A stretch of 22,269 nt of DNA from Caryophanales bacterium. Its GTDB lineage: Bacteria; Bacillota; Bacilli; Exiguobacteriales; Exiguobacteriaceae. Location: the NCBI GenBank assembly GCA_902362975.1, contig CABIYO010000038.1, positions 1 to 22,269 on the forward strand, given 5' to 3'. Shown here one piece after another: positions 7,847-15,368 of this stretch; the stretch's first letter is position 1; each line of letters opens with the position of its first letter. Under the pieces are notes generated by a model that worked only from the letters and a program-made list of their open reading frames with translations, searched no databases and was not told the DNA's origin. The position numbers and the translations under genes are program-made.

Positions 7847-7875
7847 ATAATAAATTTAATTTTCAGACTAATCAA
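7847..7875 (-). promoter_or_regulatory. Sigma-A promoter of the candidate small RNA
   Basis: On the minus strand TTGATT (7875-7870), exactly 17 bp, then TATTAT (7852-7847). The predicted start falls 5 to 7 bases after the -10, at the first bases of the hairpin. Confidence 0.55.
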
Positions 7876-7911
7876 TCGAATATTGAAATTACGTCAAAAA
7901 AATTTATAAGC

Positions 7912-7941
7912 TGGTCAATGAAAGACCGATTCTGCTAAAAT
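7912..7941 (+). promoter_or_regulatory. Probable uppP promoter
   Basis: TGGTCA (7912-7917), 18 bp, then TAAAAT (7936-7941) with an extended -10 TG at 7933-7934. A short inverted repeat GGTC-N7-GACC begins inside the -35 (7913-7927) and may be an operator or coincidence. The uppP ATG is at 7981 with AAAGAGGAT as ribosome binding site. Confidence 0.55.
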
Positions 7942-7980
7942 AGCCGCATTGAGCAAAAAACAGAAAAGAGGATCATCACT

Positions 7981-8793
7981 ATGACAGTTTGGTTATTTTA
8001 TACGCTACTTGGATTGATTCAAGGGTTCACAGAGCCCATCCCGATTTCATCGAGCGGACATCTTGTCATCTTCCAAGAACTATTTAACATTGACTTGCCG
8101 GGATTGTCATTCGAAGTTTTCGTAAACTTTGCATCGCTTCTTGCGGTTTTAACAATCTATCGTCAAGACGTCGTTCGTCTCATCATGAGTCTATGGACGT
8201 TTTTATTTAAGAAAGACCGTTCGGATGAGACGATGGTCGATGTGAAATTCATCGGGCTGTTACTAGTCGCGACCGTTCCGGCCGGTGTGCTCGGTGTCCT
8301 GTTCGGTGACTGGATTGGAGAAGTGCTCGGTGGCGTGGCGACAGTCGGCTATACGCTCATCATCACGGGACTCGCCCTCTGGTTCATCCGGAACATGCGA
8401 GGAAACAAGGGCGACGGTGGCATTACGCTACGCGACGCCGTGTTGATCGGACTTGCCCAGGCCGTGGCGCTCATTCCCGGAATTAGCCGTTCCGGGGCGA
8501 CTATCGTCATGGCGATGCTCCTCGGGATCAAACAGGAATCCGCGCTTCGGTTCTCGTTCTTCCTGTTCATTCCGATTAGTCTCGGGACGATGATCTTGGA
8601 CGGTCCGACGTTGTTCACAAACCCAGACACGCGTGACTTGTTCGGTCCGCTCCTTTTGGCATTTATCGCATCATACGTGTTGACCGCCATTTCATTGAAG
8701 TGGTTCCAGCACATCATGGCAAAAGGCGAATTGAAGTATTTTTCATATTACTGCTGGATTGTCGGGCTTCTCGTCGTCCTCTTTCTCGCATAA
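7981..8793 (+). CDS. uppP: Undecaprenyl-diphosphatase (BacA type)
   Basis: A 270-residue polytopic membrane protein. It removes one phosphate from undecaprenyl diphosphate so that the lipid carrier of peptidoglycan and teichoic acid synthesis can be reused; extra activity gives bacitracin tolerance. The two family motifs are present: Q-G-F-T-E-x-x-P-I-S-S-S-G-H-L (residues 14-28) with the catalytic glutamate and serine/histidine, and P-G-I-S-R-S-G-A-T (166-174). A small deviation is E-P-I-P in place of the usual E-F-L-P. Length and hydrophobicity are normal for the family. It is monocistronic, with its own promoter and a terminator just after the stop. Confidence 0.95.
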   Translation: MTVWLFYTLLGLIQGFTEPIPISSSGHLVIFQELFNIDLPGLSFEVFVNFASLLAVLTIYRQDVVRLIMSLWTFLFKKDRSDETMVDVKFIGLLLVATVPAGVLGVLFGDWIGEVLGGVATVGYTLIITGLALWFIRNMRGNKGDGGITLRDAVLIGLAQAVALIPGISRSGATIVMAMLLGIKQESALRFSFFLFIPISLGTMILDGPTLFTNPDTRDLFGPLLLAFIASYVLTAISLKWFQHIMAKGELKYFSYYCWIVGLLVVLFLA

Positions 8794-8799
8794 TCGAGG

Positions 8800-8827
8800 C
8801 GCTACTCTCACGGGTAGCGTTTTTTGT
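8800..8827 (+). terminator. uppP terminator
   Basis: An 8-bp stem, CGCTACTC with GGGTAGCG (one G-U pair), a TCAC loop and then TTTTTTG, starting seven bases after the stop. Confidence 0.88.
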
Positions 8828-8828
8828 T

Positions 8829-8857
8829 TTGCGAAATAAAAACAATTGCGATACAGT
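8829..8857 (+). promoter_or_regulatory. Promoter of the riboflavin operon
   Basis: TTGCGA (8829-8834), 17 bp, TACAGT (8852-8857). The expected transcription start, about 8864, is a dozen bases before the FMN aptamer. It directly follows the uppP terminator. Confidence 0.5.
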
Positions 8858-8876
8858 AAACCTGTACAAACAAATA

Positions 8877-9013
8877 TTCCTTCGGGGTCGGGTGAAATTC
8901 CCAACCGGCGGTGATGGGCCTATGCCCTAAGTCCGTGACCCGGGCGCACGTGTGCGAACGGTGGATCTAGTGAGACTCTAGAGCCGACAGTATAGTCTGG
9001 ATGGGAGAAGGAA
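8877..9013 (+). ncRNA. FMN riboswitch (RFN element)
   Basis: The conserved RFN blocks are present in order: TTCGGGGTCGGGTGAAATTC at the 5' side, CCCAACCGGCGGT, AGTCCGTGACCCG, CGGTGGATCTAGTGAGA, GAGCCGACAGTATAGTC and GGATGGGAGAAGGA at the 3' side. Stem P1 is TTCCTTC (8877-8883) with GAAGGAA (9007-9013). It senses FMN and controls the ribD-ribE-ribBA-ribH genes, with a terminator 98 bases after the aptamer, so control is by transcription termination. Confidence 0.97.
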
Positions 9014-9040
9014 CAAAAAACAGGTCCACGTGACCTGTAC

Positions 9041-9098
9041 TTCGTCGTACGCTTTTCTGTATAGAAAACGTTTATTTGGCTTGCCAAAATTCGACGAA
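9041..9098 (+). other. Three-way-junction insert in the riboflavin leader
   Basis: Between aptamer and terminator, TTCGTCG (9041-9047) pairs perfectly with CGACGAA (9092-9098). This outer stem encloses two further hairpins: TTTTCT/AGAAAA (9053-9058 with 9063-9068) and TTTGGC/GCCAAA (9075-9080 with 9083-9088). An additional hairpin ACAGGTC/GACCTGT stands just before it (9020-9026 with 9032-9038). The insert may bring the two antiterminator halves together. Structure was found by eye, without energy calculation. Confidence 0.5.
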
Positions 9099-9110
9099 AC
9101 CCTCCCACCA

Positions 9111-9146
9111 AGACCCTAAGGACTGCTCCTTAGGGTCTTTTGTTTG
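9111..9146 (+). terminator. Riboswitch-controlled terminator of the riboflavin operon
   Basis: A perfect 12-bp stem, AGACCCTAAGGA (9111-9122) with TCCTTAGGGTCT (9127-9138), a CTGC loop, then TTTTGTTTG. It lies 24 bases before the ribD start. Its 5' arm (GACCC) and the CACC just before it can instead pair with GGGTC and GGTG in the aptamer (8885-8889 and 8891-8894). Confidence 0.92.
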
Positions 9147-9169
9147 TACGGAAAAAAGGAGGGAGAACG

Positions 9170-10234
9170 ATGAAACAGTACATGGAACAGGCCATTCAAT
9201 TGGCGAAATCAGCCGATGGACAGACCGGTGTCAATCCACTCGTCGGTGCCGTTCTCGTGAAAGACGGACGCATCATTGGGATGGGTGCCCACCTTAAGGC
9301 AGGCGAACCACATGCTGAAGTGCATGCGATCCGAATGGCCGGTGCGGCTGCATCCGGGGCGACTTTATATGTCACGCTCGAACCGTGCTCGCATCACGGT
9401 AAGACACCGCCGTGCGCTGATTTGATTGTGGAATCGGGGATCAAACGCGTCGTCGTCGCCATGAAAGATCCGAACCCGCTCGTCGCAGGCAACGGGATCA
9501 TACGCCTGCAAGCGGCCGGTGTCGAAGTCGATGTGGGGTTGCTTGAGGCGGAAGCGCGTGCCTTGAATCCGGCGTTCTTGCGGTCGCTTGAAACGAAACG
9601 ACCATACGTCATCTTGAAGACGGCGACGAGTCTCGATGGGAAAGTCGCCTTAGAGACGGGGGAGAGTCAATGGGTGACGAGTTCAGAAGCCCGTCGTGAT
9701 GTGCATGAACTTCGTGCCACGGTCGATGCGATCTTGACCGGGATTGGCACGGTGCTCGCGGATGACCCATCGCTCACGGTTCGATTGGACCGCGTGACGC
9801 GTCAGCCGAAACGAGTCGTGCTCGACCGTGACTTAAGGTTACCGCTCGCTAGTACGTTAGCACGTACCGCCGAAGACGTCCCGGTGCTCCTCTTCACTTC
9901 GTCAGATGAAGCCGAACGACGTGAACGAGCCAAAGCCGCCGGAATCGAATTATTCGATTACACGTCACTCGGTACGGTTCTTGAGACGCTATACGCAAAT
10001 GGAATCGGGCGTGTATTGATCGAGGCCGGACCGACGCTCGTCACTTCCCTTCTTGATGGAGGCTACGTGGACGAATGGGTCTCCTATCAATCACCACGGG
10101 TGTTCGGTGGAAGACATGGCGTCTATCGCTCACAGCAGGAAGGGACGATCGATGGGATATCCCGTTTTACGATCCATCAGGTCGAAACGATTGGCCCCGA
10201 CCTAAAAGTCGTCCTTCGAAAGGGGGCGCTCTGA
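9170..10234 (+). CDS. ribD: Bifunctional riboflavin deaminase/reductase
   Basis: A 354-residue enzyme for the second and third steps of riboflavin synthesis: deamination of the pyrimidine from GTP cyclohydrolase II, then NADPH-dependent reduction of the ribosyl side chain. The N-terminal deaminase domain (about 1-140) has the zinc site: HAE at 48-50, and cysteines 73 and 82 in P-C-S-H-H-G-K-T-P-P-C. The C-terminal reductase domain (about 145-354) begins at P-Y-V-I-L-K-T-A-T-S-L-D-G-K. The start is the ATG at 9170, nine bases after an AAAGGAGGGA site; a longer open frame to 9140 would run into the terminator. Its TGA overlaps the ribE ATG. Confidence 0.96.
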   Translation: MKQYMEQAIQLAKSADGQTGVNPLVGAVLVKDGRIIGMGAHLKAGEPHAEVHAIRMAGAAASGATLYVTLEPCSHHGKTPPCADLIVESGIKRVVVAMKDPNPLVAGNGIIRLQAAGVEVDVGLLEAEARALNPAFLRSLETKRPYVILKTATSLDGKVALETGESQWVTSSEARRDVHELRATVDAILTGIGTVLADDPSLTVRLDRVTRQPKRVVLDRDLRLPLASTLARTAEDVPVLLFTSSDEAERRERAKAAGIELFDYTSLGTVLETLYANGIGRVLIEAGPTLVTSLLDGGYVDEWVSYQSPRVFGGRHGVYRSQQEGTIDGISRFTIHQVETIGPDLKVVLRKGAL

Positions 10235-10875
10235 TGTTCACGGGAATCGTAGAAGAAATCGGAACGGTCAAAGCAGTCAAGCGCAACGGACCGTCTTTAC
10301 GACTCGTCTTGTCCGCTGTGAAAGTGCTTGACGATGTGAAGCTCGGGGACAGCATTGCCGTGAATGGGATCTGCCTCACGGTGACGACGTTCGATGACGC
10401 GACGTTCTCTGTCGATGTCATGCCAGAAACGTTGAAGGCGTCGAGCCTAGATGGGGTCAAGCCGGGAACACGAGTCAATCTCGAACGGGCGATGCCGGCG
10501 AACGGGCGGTTTGGTGGACATTTCGTATCCGGACATGTCGACGGGGTCGGGCGCATCATGAAGAAACGACCGCTCGCGAATGCCGTCTATATCGACATCC
10601 AATGTGATCGTTCGCTCCTTTCCTACATCGTCCCGAAAGGTTCGATATGTGTAGATGGGACGAGTTTGACCGTGTTTGACGTGTCAGAGCGTGGGTTTAC
10701 CTTGTCCTTGATTCCGCACACGTACAGCGAGACCGTGCTTGGGATGAAACAGACGGGTGATGTAGTCAATTTAGAATGTGATCTGTTAGCAAAATATATG
10801 GAAAAAGTCGTCGGGCAGTCGAAGATGACGCTCGAGTCCTTGGCAGAACAAGGATATGGAAAGGCGGGATGGTAA
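10234..10875 (+). CDS. ribE: Riboflavin synthase, alpha chain
   Basis: A 213-residue enzyme that converts two 6,7-dimethyl-8-ribityllumazine molecules into riboflavin and the pyrimidine precursor. It starts with M-F-T-G-I-V-E-E-I-G, the standard N-terminus, and contains two lumazine-binding repeats, the second beginning near residue 98 after G-H-F-V-S-G-H-V-D-G. The ATG shares its A with the ribD stop (TGATG), so translational coupling is expected; the TAA in turn overlaps the ribBA start. A longer in-frame reading inside ribD (to 10075) is rejected because it adds non-family sequence. The gene is called ribE here; B. subtilis literature also uses ribB. Confidence 0.95.
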   Translation: MFTGIVEEIGTVKAVKRNGPSLRLVLSAVKVLDDVKLGDSIAVNGICLTVTTFDDATFSVDVMPETLKASSLDGVKPGTRVNLERAMPANGRFGGHFVSGHVDGVGRIMKKRPLANAVYIDIQCDRSLLSYIVPKGSICVDGTSLTVFDVSERGFTLSLIPHTYSETVLGMKQTGDVVNLECDLLAKYMEKVVGQSKMTLESLAEQGYGKAGW

Positions 10876-12050
10876 TGTTTGATTCGATTGAACGAGCGAT
10901 TGAGGAACTGAGACGTGGGCGTCCGATCATCGTCGTGGATGACGAGGACCGTGAGAATGAAGGGGACTTTGTCGTACTCGGTGACAAGATGACACCGGAG
11001 ACGATGAACTTTTTGATCACGGAAGGGAAAGGGCTCGTCTGTAGCGCCATCGCAGAAGAAGTGGCAGTTCGTCTCGACCTCGCGCCGATGGTGACGAACA
11101 GTACGGACCCACACGGTACCGCTTTCACGGTCAGTGTCGACCATATCGATTCGACGACTGGCATCTCGGCGAGTGAACGTTCCCACACCGTTCGTGAGTT
11201 AGCGAACCGAACGTCCCGTCCGTCCGATTTTCAACGTCCTGGACATCTGTTTCCGTTGATTGCGAAAAAGGGAGGCGTCTCCGTTCGCCGAGGTCATACC
11301 GAAGCGTCCGTCGACCTGGCGCGACTCGCAGGAAGTGAGCCGGTCGCGGTCATCTGTGAAATTATTCGAGAGGACGGGGAGATGGCCCGCGTACCCGATT
11401 TAGTCCAAGTCGCCGAACGCCACGGGTTGGAATTCATCACCATCGAAGCATTAGTTCGATATATGGAGATGAACCTCGTCACACGTGTTGCGGACGTGTC
11501 CCTGCCTTCCTCGAAAGGAACATTTCGCATGATTGGGTATGAGAATCGAATGGACCGTGAAGAGCATGTGGCGCTCGTGACGGAAACGCTCGAAGAAGTC
11601 CCACTCGTTCGCATTCATTCCGAGTGTCTGACCGGTGACGTCTTCGGCTCGTTCCGATGTGACTGCGGACCGCAACTCGAAGCGGCGATGGCACGAATCG
11701 AGCAGGAATCGGGCATCGTGCTCTATATGCGTCAAGAAGGGCGAGGCATCGGACTGTTGAACAAATTGAAGGCGTACGCTCTTCAAGAGAACGGATTGGA
11801 CACGGTCGAGGCGAACGAGGCGCTCGGATTGCATCCGGACCTTCGAGACTACCGAGTGAGCGCGGCGATGCTGCGTGACCTTGGCGTCACCCGTGTCCGG
11901 CTCATGACGAACAACCCCGAGAAAGTCGATGCCTTGGAATCGTGTGGCATCACGGTCGTCGAACGCGTTCCGCTTCATGTCGGTGCGCATGAAGCGAACG
12001 AATCGTATCGGCTGACGAAACAACTCAAAATGAATCATATTGGAGGATAA
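10875..12050 (+). CDS. ribBA: Bifunctional DHBP synthase / GTP cyclohydrolase II
   Basis: A 391-residue fusion providing both precursors of riboflavin. The N-terminal half (about 1-200) is 3,4-dihydroxy-2-butanone 4-phosphate synthase, with [11 protein letters not shown], the T-P-E-T-M-N-F stretch and H-T-E-A-S-V-D-L. The C-terminal half is GTP cyclohydrolase II, with its zinc cysteines in S-E-C-(10 residues)-C-D-C-G and the R-Q-E-G-R-G-I-G-L motif. The ATG at 10875 overlaps the ribE TAA (TAATG) and gives the family N-terminus M-F-x-x-I-E; an ATG two codons earlier (10869) is possible but closer to the AAGG site. Both halves are complete. Confidence 0.96.
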   Translation: MFDSIERAIEELRRGRPIIVVDDEDRENEGDFVVLGDKMTPETMNFLITEGKGLVCSAIAEEVAVRLDLAPMVTNSTDPHGTAFTVSVDHIDSTTGISASERSHTVRELANRTSRPSDFQRPGHLFPLIAKKGGVSVRRGHTEASVDLARLAGSEPVAVICEIIREDGEMARVPDLVQVAERHGLEFITIEALVRYMEMNLVTRVADVSLPSSKGTFRMIGYENRMDREEHVALVTETLEEVPLVRIHSECLTGDVFGSFRCDCGPQLEAAMARIEQESGIVLYMRQEGRGIGLLNKLKAYALQENGLDTVEANEALGLHPDLRDYRVSAAMLRDLGVTRVRLMTNNPEKVDALESCGITVVERVPLHVGAHEANESYRLTKQLKMNHIGG

Positions 12051-12055
12051 TGGAC

Positions 12056-12520
12056 ATGACCTATACATTTGAAGGAAATTTGGTTGGAGAAGGATTAAAG
12101 ATCGGAATCGTCGTCGGACGGTTCAACGACTTGATTACGATGCGTCTGCTTGACGGGGCGAAGGATGCCTTGAAACGTCATGGAGTGAAAGAAGAGGATG
12201 TATCGCTCGCATTCGTCCCGGGTGCATTTGAACTCCCCCTCGTCGCGAAAAAAATGGCGATGAGCAAAAAATACGACGCGGTCATCACCCTCGGAGCCGT
12301 CATTCGTGGTGCGACCCCGCATTTTGATTACGTCTGTAACGAAGCAGCAAAAGGGATCGCCCAGGCGAGCTACCAATCCGAAGTCCCGGTCATCTTTGGT
12401 GTGTTGACGACGGAGACGATTGAGCAGGCGATTGAGCGTGCGGGAACAAAAGCAGGTAACAAAGGATGGGAAGCGGCGACATCCGCCATCGAGATGGCCA
12501 ATCTGTTAAAGCAAGTCTAA
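12056..12520 (+). CDS. ribH: 6,7-dimethyl-8-ribityllumazine synthase
   Basis: A 154-residue enzyme, the usual length, joining the butanone phosphate from RibBA to the RibD product. It forms a 60-subunit capsid in Bacillus. Motifs seen: [25 protein letters not shown] and [14 protein letters not shown] with the active-site histidine. Two ATGs are available; 12056 is chosen because GGAGG is 9 nt away, while for the ATG at 12050 (overlapping the ribBA stop) it is only 3 nt away. It is the last gene of the operon. Confidence 0.95.
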   Translation: MTYTFEGNLVGEGLKIGIVVGRFNDLITMRLLDGAKDALKRHGVKEEDVSLAFVPGAFELPLVAKKMAMSKKYDAVITLGAVIRGATPHFDYVCNEAAKGIAQASYQSEVPVIFGVLTTETIEQAIERAGTKAGNKGWEAATSAIEMANLLKQV

Positions 12521-12522
12521 TC

Positions 12523-12551
12523 AAAACCGGGTGGCGACCACCCGGTTTTTC
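12523..12551 (+). terminator. Riboflavin operon terminator
   Basis: AAAACCGGGTGG pairs perfectly with CCACCCGGTTTT around a CGA loop, with the T run continuing to 12550. It begins two bases after the ribH stop. Confidence 0.93.
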
Positions 12552-12553
12552 AA

Positions 12554-12796
12554 ATGGATCTGTCCGACCAGGAATGGGTGTTCATGCGCGACCATGTACG
12601 TGTCGGCGGCGAAGTGTTGAAGGATTTACAAACACAGTTCCCTCAGAACTACTTCATTCAAACGGCCTATCACATCGCACTGTATCATCACGAACGTTGG
12701 GACGGAACGGGGTACAATCAAGGACTGAAAGGAGAGGACATCCCGCTTACGGTTCGAATCGTCATCATGTTCGATCAGACATTTAAAGCCCACTAA
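12554..12796 (+). pseudogene. Remnant of an HD-GYP cyclic di-GMP phosphodiesterase
   Basis: An 80-codon open frame corresponding only to the central part of an HD-GYP domain. It contains H-V-R-V-G-G-E-V-L, then A-L-Y-H-H-E-R-W-D-G-T-G-Y, G-L-K-G-E-D-I-P-L and R-I-V-x-M-F-D, which are the hallmark second half of the domain (with GYN instead of the usual GYP). The upstream part with the HD metal ligands and the downstream part are both missing. The ATG follows the ribH terminator by two bases and has no ribosome binding site. A terminator begins at its stop. It is best read as a degraded leftover; expression would require read-through. Confidence 0.7.
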
Positions 12797-12832
12797 TAAA
12801 GGAGACGCTCCCCGAGGGGACGTCTCCTTTTT
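12797..12832. terminator. Bidirectional terminator between the HD-GYP remnant and rocA
   Basis: AAAGGAGACG pairs with CGTCTCCTTT, with an inner TCCCC/GGGGA extension (one bulged C) and a GA turn; TTTTTG follows on the plus strand and CTCCTTTATT on the minus strand. It ends the minus-strand rocA (stop at 12835). Confidence 0.88.
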
Positions 12833-12834
12833 GA

Positions 12835-14379
12835 TTAGAACATTTCAGATGTTGTTTTCGCTTGCATGTGGAGTTGGATATAATCCGGACCACCTGCTTT
12901 TGAATCCGTACCTGACATATTGAATCCACCGAACGGCTGATAGCCGACGATTGCGCCTGTGCAACCACGATTGAAGTAGAGGTTCCCAACGTGGAAGTTT
13001 TGGCGAGCATATTCTTGATTCATCCGGTCACGTGTGAGGACCGCACCTGTCAAGCCGTACTCTGTGTTGTTCGCGATATCGATCGCTTCTTTGAAGTCTT
13101 TCGCTTTCGTGAAGGCGACGATTGGTCCGAAAATCTCTTCTTGCATGAGGCGTGCTTTCGGGTCAACGTCTGCGACAACAGTCGGCTCGATGAAGTAGCC
13201 TGTCGAGTCATCCGCTTTCCCACCTGCGACGATGCGTCCTTCTTCTTTTGCGACATCGAAGTACGATGTGATCTTCTTGAAGGCCGCTGCATCGATGACC
13301 GGACCCATGAAGTGTTCGTTCTTCTCTGTGTTTCCGACAGAGAGTTCGTTCGTGAGTTCGACGACGCGGTCGAGTACCGTATCGTAGACGCTGTCGACGA
13401 TGACGGCACGTGAACAAGCCGAACACTTCTGACCAGAGAAACCGAATGCCGATTTCACGATCGATTGAGCAGCGAGTTCAAGGTCGGCTGATTCGTCGAC
13501 GACGATCGTATCTTTTCCGCCCATCTCCGCGATCACGCGTTTGAGCCAAATTTGACCTTCGTTCAATTTAGACGCACGTTCGTAGATGCGGAGTCCCACA
13601 TCACGCGATCCTGTGAAGCTGATGAAACGTGTCTTCGGATGATCGACGAGGTAGTCCCCGACTTCTGCACCCGGACCTGGGATGAAGTTGAGTACGCCTT
13701 TTGGAAGACCTGCCTCTTCCATCACTTCGACGAATTTCGCAGCGACGATCGGCGTCGTCGAAGCTGGTTTCAAGAGAATCGTGTTACCGGCAACGATGGC
13801 CGCAACCGCTGTACCGGCCATGATTGCGAACGGGAAGTTCCATGGGCTGATGACGATCCCGACCCCAAGTGGGATGTAGTCATATCGGTTGTATTCGCCT
13901 GGACGGCTCTCGACTTTCTTACCTGGCTTGAGTTCGAGCATTTGACGTCCATAATATTCCATGAAGTCGATTGCTTCCGCTGTATCCGCATCTGCTTCAT
14001 TCCACGGTTTACCTGCTTCTTTGACGAGGTAAGCCGAGAACTCATGCTTACGTTTGCGGACGATGTTCGCTGCCTTGAACAAAATGTCAGCGCGGACAGA
14101 CGGGTCGACATGGCGCCATGAGTCAAATGCTGTGAGTGCTTCTTGCATCGCACGTTCTGCGAGCTCTTGATTCGCTTTTGACACGCGACCGATCACTTCT
14201 TCTTTGTTAGCTGGGTTGTAAGACGTGATTTTACCTTCCGTCGTAACCTTTTCCCCACCAATTACGAGCGGATAGTCTTTCCCGAGCTCACCGTTCACTT
14301 TCTCGATTGCCGCCTGAATCGCATCGGCATTCTCTTTTTGTGTAAAGTCTGTGAATGGTTCATGTTTGTATGGAATCAT
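12835..14379 (-). CDS. rocA: L-glutamate gamma-semialdehyde (1-pyrroline-5-carboxylate) dehydrogenase
   Basis: A 514-residue NAD-dependent aldehyde dehydrogenase oxidising glutamate semialdehyde/P5C to glutamate, the last step of proline and arginine catabolism. Catalytic residues are all visible: Asn181 in S-P-W-N-F-P, Glu285 in E-M-G-G-K-D, and the nucleophile Cys319 in S-G-Q-K-C-S. The [12 protein letters not shown]-terminus and the length fit the RocA/PutC group rather than general ALDHs. The ribosome binding site is AAGGGGG. No proline dehydrogenase, ornithine aminotransferase or transporter is adjacent, so the gene stands alone. A cre-like site overlaps its likely transcription start, which would fit carbon repression by CcpA. 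The symbol could equally be putC. Confidence 0.93.
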   Translation of the reverse strand: MIPYKHEPFTDFTQKENADAIQAAIEKVNGELGKDYPLVIGGEKVTTEGKITSYNPANKEEVIGRVSKANQELAERAMQEALTAFDSWRHVDPSVRADILFKAANIVRKRKHEFSAYLVKEAGKPWNEADADTAEAIDFMEYYGRQMLELKPGKKVESRPGEYNRYDYIPLGVGIVISPWNFPFAIMAGTAVAAIVAGNTILLKPASTTPIVAAKFVEVMEEAGLPKGVLNFIPGPGAEVGDYLVDHPKTRFISFTGSRDVGLRIYERASKLNEGQIWLKRVIAEMGGKDTIVVDESADLELAAQSIVKSAFGFSGQKCSACSRAVIVDSVYDTVLDRVVELTNELSVGNTEKNEHFMGPVIDAAAFKKITSYFDVAKEEGRIVAGGKADDSTGYFIEPTVVADVDPKARLMQEEIFGPIVAFTKAKDFKEAIDIANNTEYGLTGAVLTRDRMNQEYARQNFHVGNLYFNRGCTGAIVGYQPFGGFNMSGTDSKAGGPDYIQLHMQAKTTSEMF

Positions 14380-14409
14380 TCTCGTTCCCCCTTAAAGTGA
14401 TGTTGAGCG

Positions 14410-14434
14410 TTAAAGCGCTTACGTCTGTATTGTA
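14410..14434 (-). promoter_or_regulatory. rocA promoter -10 with overlapping cre-like site
   Basis: On the minus strand TACAAT (14434-14429) is a good -10, giving a start near 14422. The sequence TTAAAGCGCTTACG (14410-14423, plus strand) matches the palindromic cre consensus TGAAAGCGCTTTCA at 11 of 14 positions and sits on that start, where CcpA binding would block transcription. No convincing -35 was found. Confidence 0.45.
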
Positions 14435-14486
14435 TCGAAATTATCGTGGAAATCCTAGTGAAACAATTTTTCAGAAATACATGGCA

Positions 14487-14516
14487 TTGGAGCGAGAAAT
14501 CGAGTCATGGTAGGAT
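14487..14516 (+). promoter_or_regulatory. Promoter of the lipoprotein-bcp operon
   Basis: TTGGAG (14487-14492), 18 bp, TAGGAT (14511-14516) with extended -10 TG at 14508-14509. The lipoprotein ATG follows at 14552. Confidence 0.5.
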
Positions 14517-14551
14517 GGGGGGAGAACACGGCTTTAGAAAGGACGAACAAC

Positions 14552-15355
14552 ATGAAGAAATGGTTCATTCCGCTACTCCTTGTCCTCATGCTTGGGGCAT
14601 GTGGAAACGAGGAAGAGACGGTGGTAGAAGAGACAGACCGCGCATTGCCGGACGCTGTCACGGAAGTGTACGCAGACTATCAGGCGGCGCTCGAGTCTGG
14701 AGATGCCGAGGCACTCGCCTCGATCGATTATGCCGGCCGGTTGACCGAGATCCCGGCGACCGGTGCCGTCACCCGTCAATTGTCCCCTGGAGAGATTTAC
14801 AAGGGCTGGGTCAACGAAGAGGAAGACGTGGCGTTCCTTGTTCATGAGATGATGGATGAAGAAGGGAACCCACTCCCGAACCGACTTAGTAAAGTTGCCT
14901 TGAAGGAAGGGGATGAGTGGTCACTCGTCATCACACCGGCTGCTTTACCAAAAGACGTGATTGCGGAGGTCGGAGAGTTGCTCATCGGGGTCCAGGCGAA
15001 CGAGTACGGGGTGAATGCTGAAGCGAACGCCCGTCTCGCCGAGATTCCGGAAGATGAGGCTGGTCCGATCTATGACCAAGTCAATGCACAGACGGACTAT
15101 ATGGCGCTCGAGGCAGACAATAACGTCTTCCTGCTCATGGCGGAAACGTTGACGGTCGAGGAGAATCAAACCATCATGACCGACTATTTCAAAGCGTATG
15201 AGACGTGGTACACGGATAACGAGGAGACGCTCCGAAAAGCGGCTGCAACGGAAGATCCCGTCGAGTATATCGAAGTGCTTGACCCGTTAAAGACAAAATT
15301 AGAAGAAGCAATCGATGGCTATGACGAACAACTCGTCGACCCATCGTTTGGCTAA
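14552..15355 (+). CDS. Lipoprotein of unknown function
   Basis: A 267-residue protein with a short signal peptide (M-K-K-W then a hydrophobic core) and a lipobox L-G-A-C, so Cys17 should be lipidated after cleavage and the protein anchored on the outer face of the membrane. The mature part is acidic and mostly helical in appearance, without cysteines or a known motif. The first 130 residues of the mature part could be an NTF2-like fold by size and pattern, but this is weak. The start at 14552 is set by the signal peptide and an AGAAAGGA site; the frame is open further upstream to 14507. The stop is 13 bp before bcp, so the two are cotranscribed; a role in oxidative or envelope stress is possible but unproven. 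Confidence 0.85.
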   Translation: MKKWFIPLLLVLMLGACGNEEETVVEETDRALPDAVTEVYADYQAALESGDAEALASIDYAGRLTEIPATGAVTRQLSPGEIYKGWVNEEEDVAFLVHEMMDEEGNPLPNRLSKVALKEGDEWSLVITPAALPKDVIAEVGELLIGVQANEYGVNAEANARLAEIPEDEAGPIYDQVNAQTDYMALEADNNVFLLMAETLTVEENQTIMTDYFKAYETWYTDNEETLRKAAATEDPVEYIEVLDPLKTKLEEAIDGYDEQLVDPSFG

Positions 15356-15368
15356 GGAGGAACAGCAG

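Noticed and set aside
10075..10233. Longer N-terminus for riboflavin synthase within ribD
   Set aside because: The added 53 residues have no similarity to the family, and the ATG at 10234 overlapping the ribD stop gives the exact conserved MFTGIVEEIG start.
13552..14121. Long open frame (189 codons) on the plus strand opposite rocA
   Set aside because: It is the complement of a clearly real aldehyde dehydrogenase, has no ribosome binding site, and its sequence is rich in Arg, Asp and Phe without any motif. The same holds for frames opposite ribBA (11451-12068) and the chemoreceptor gene (17045-17671).
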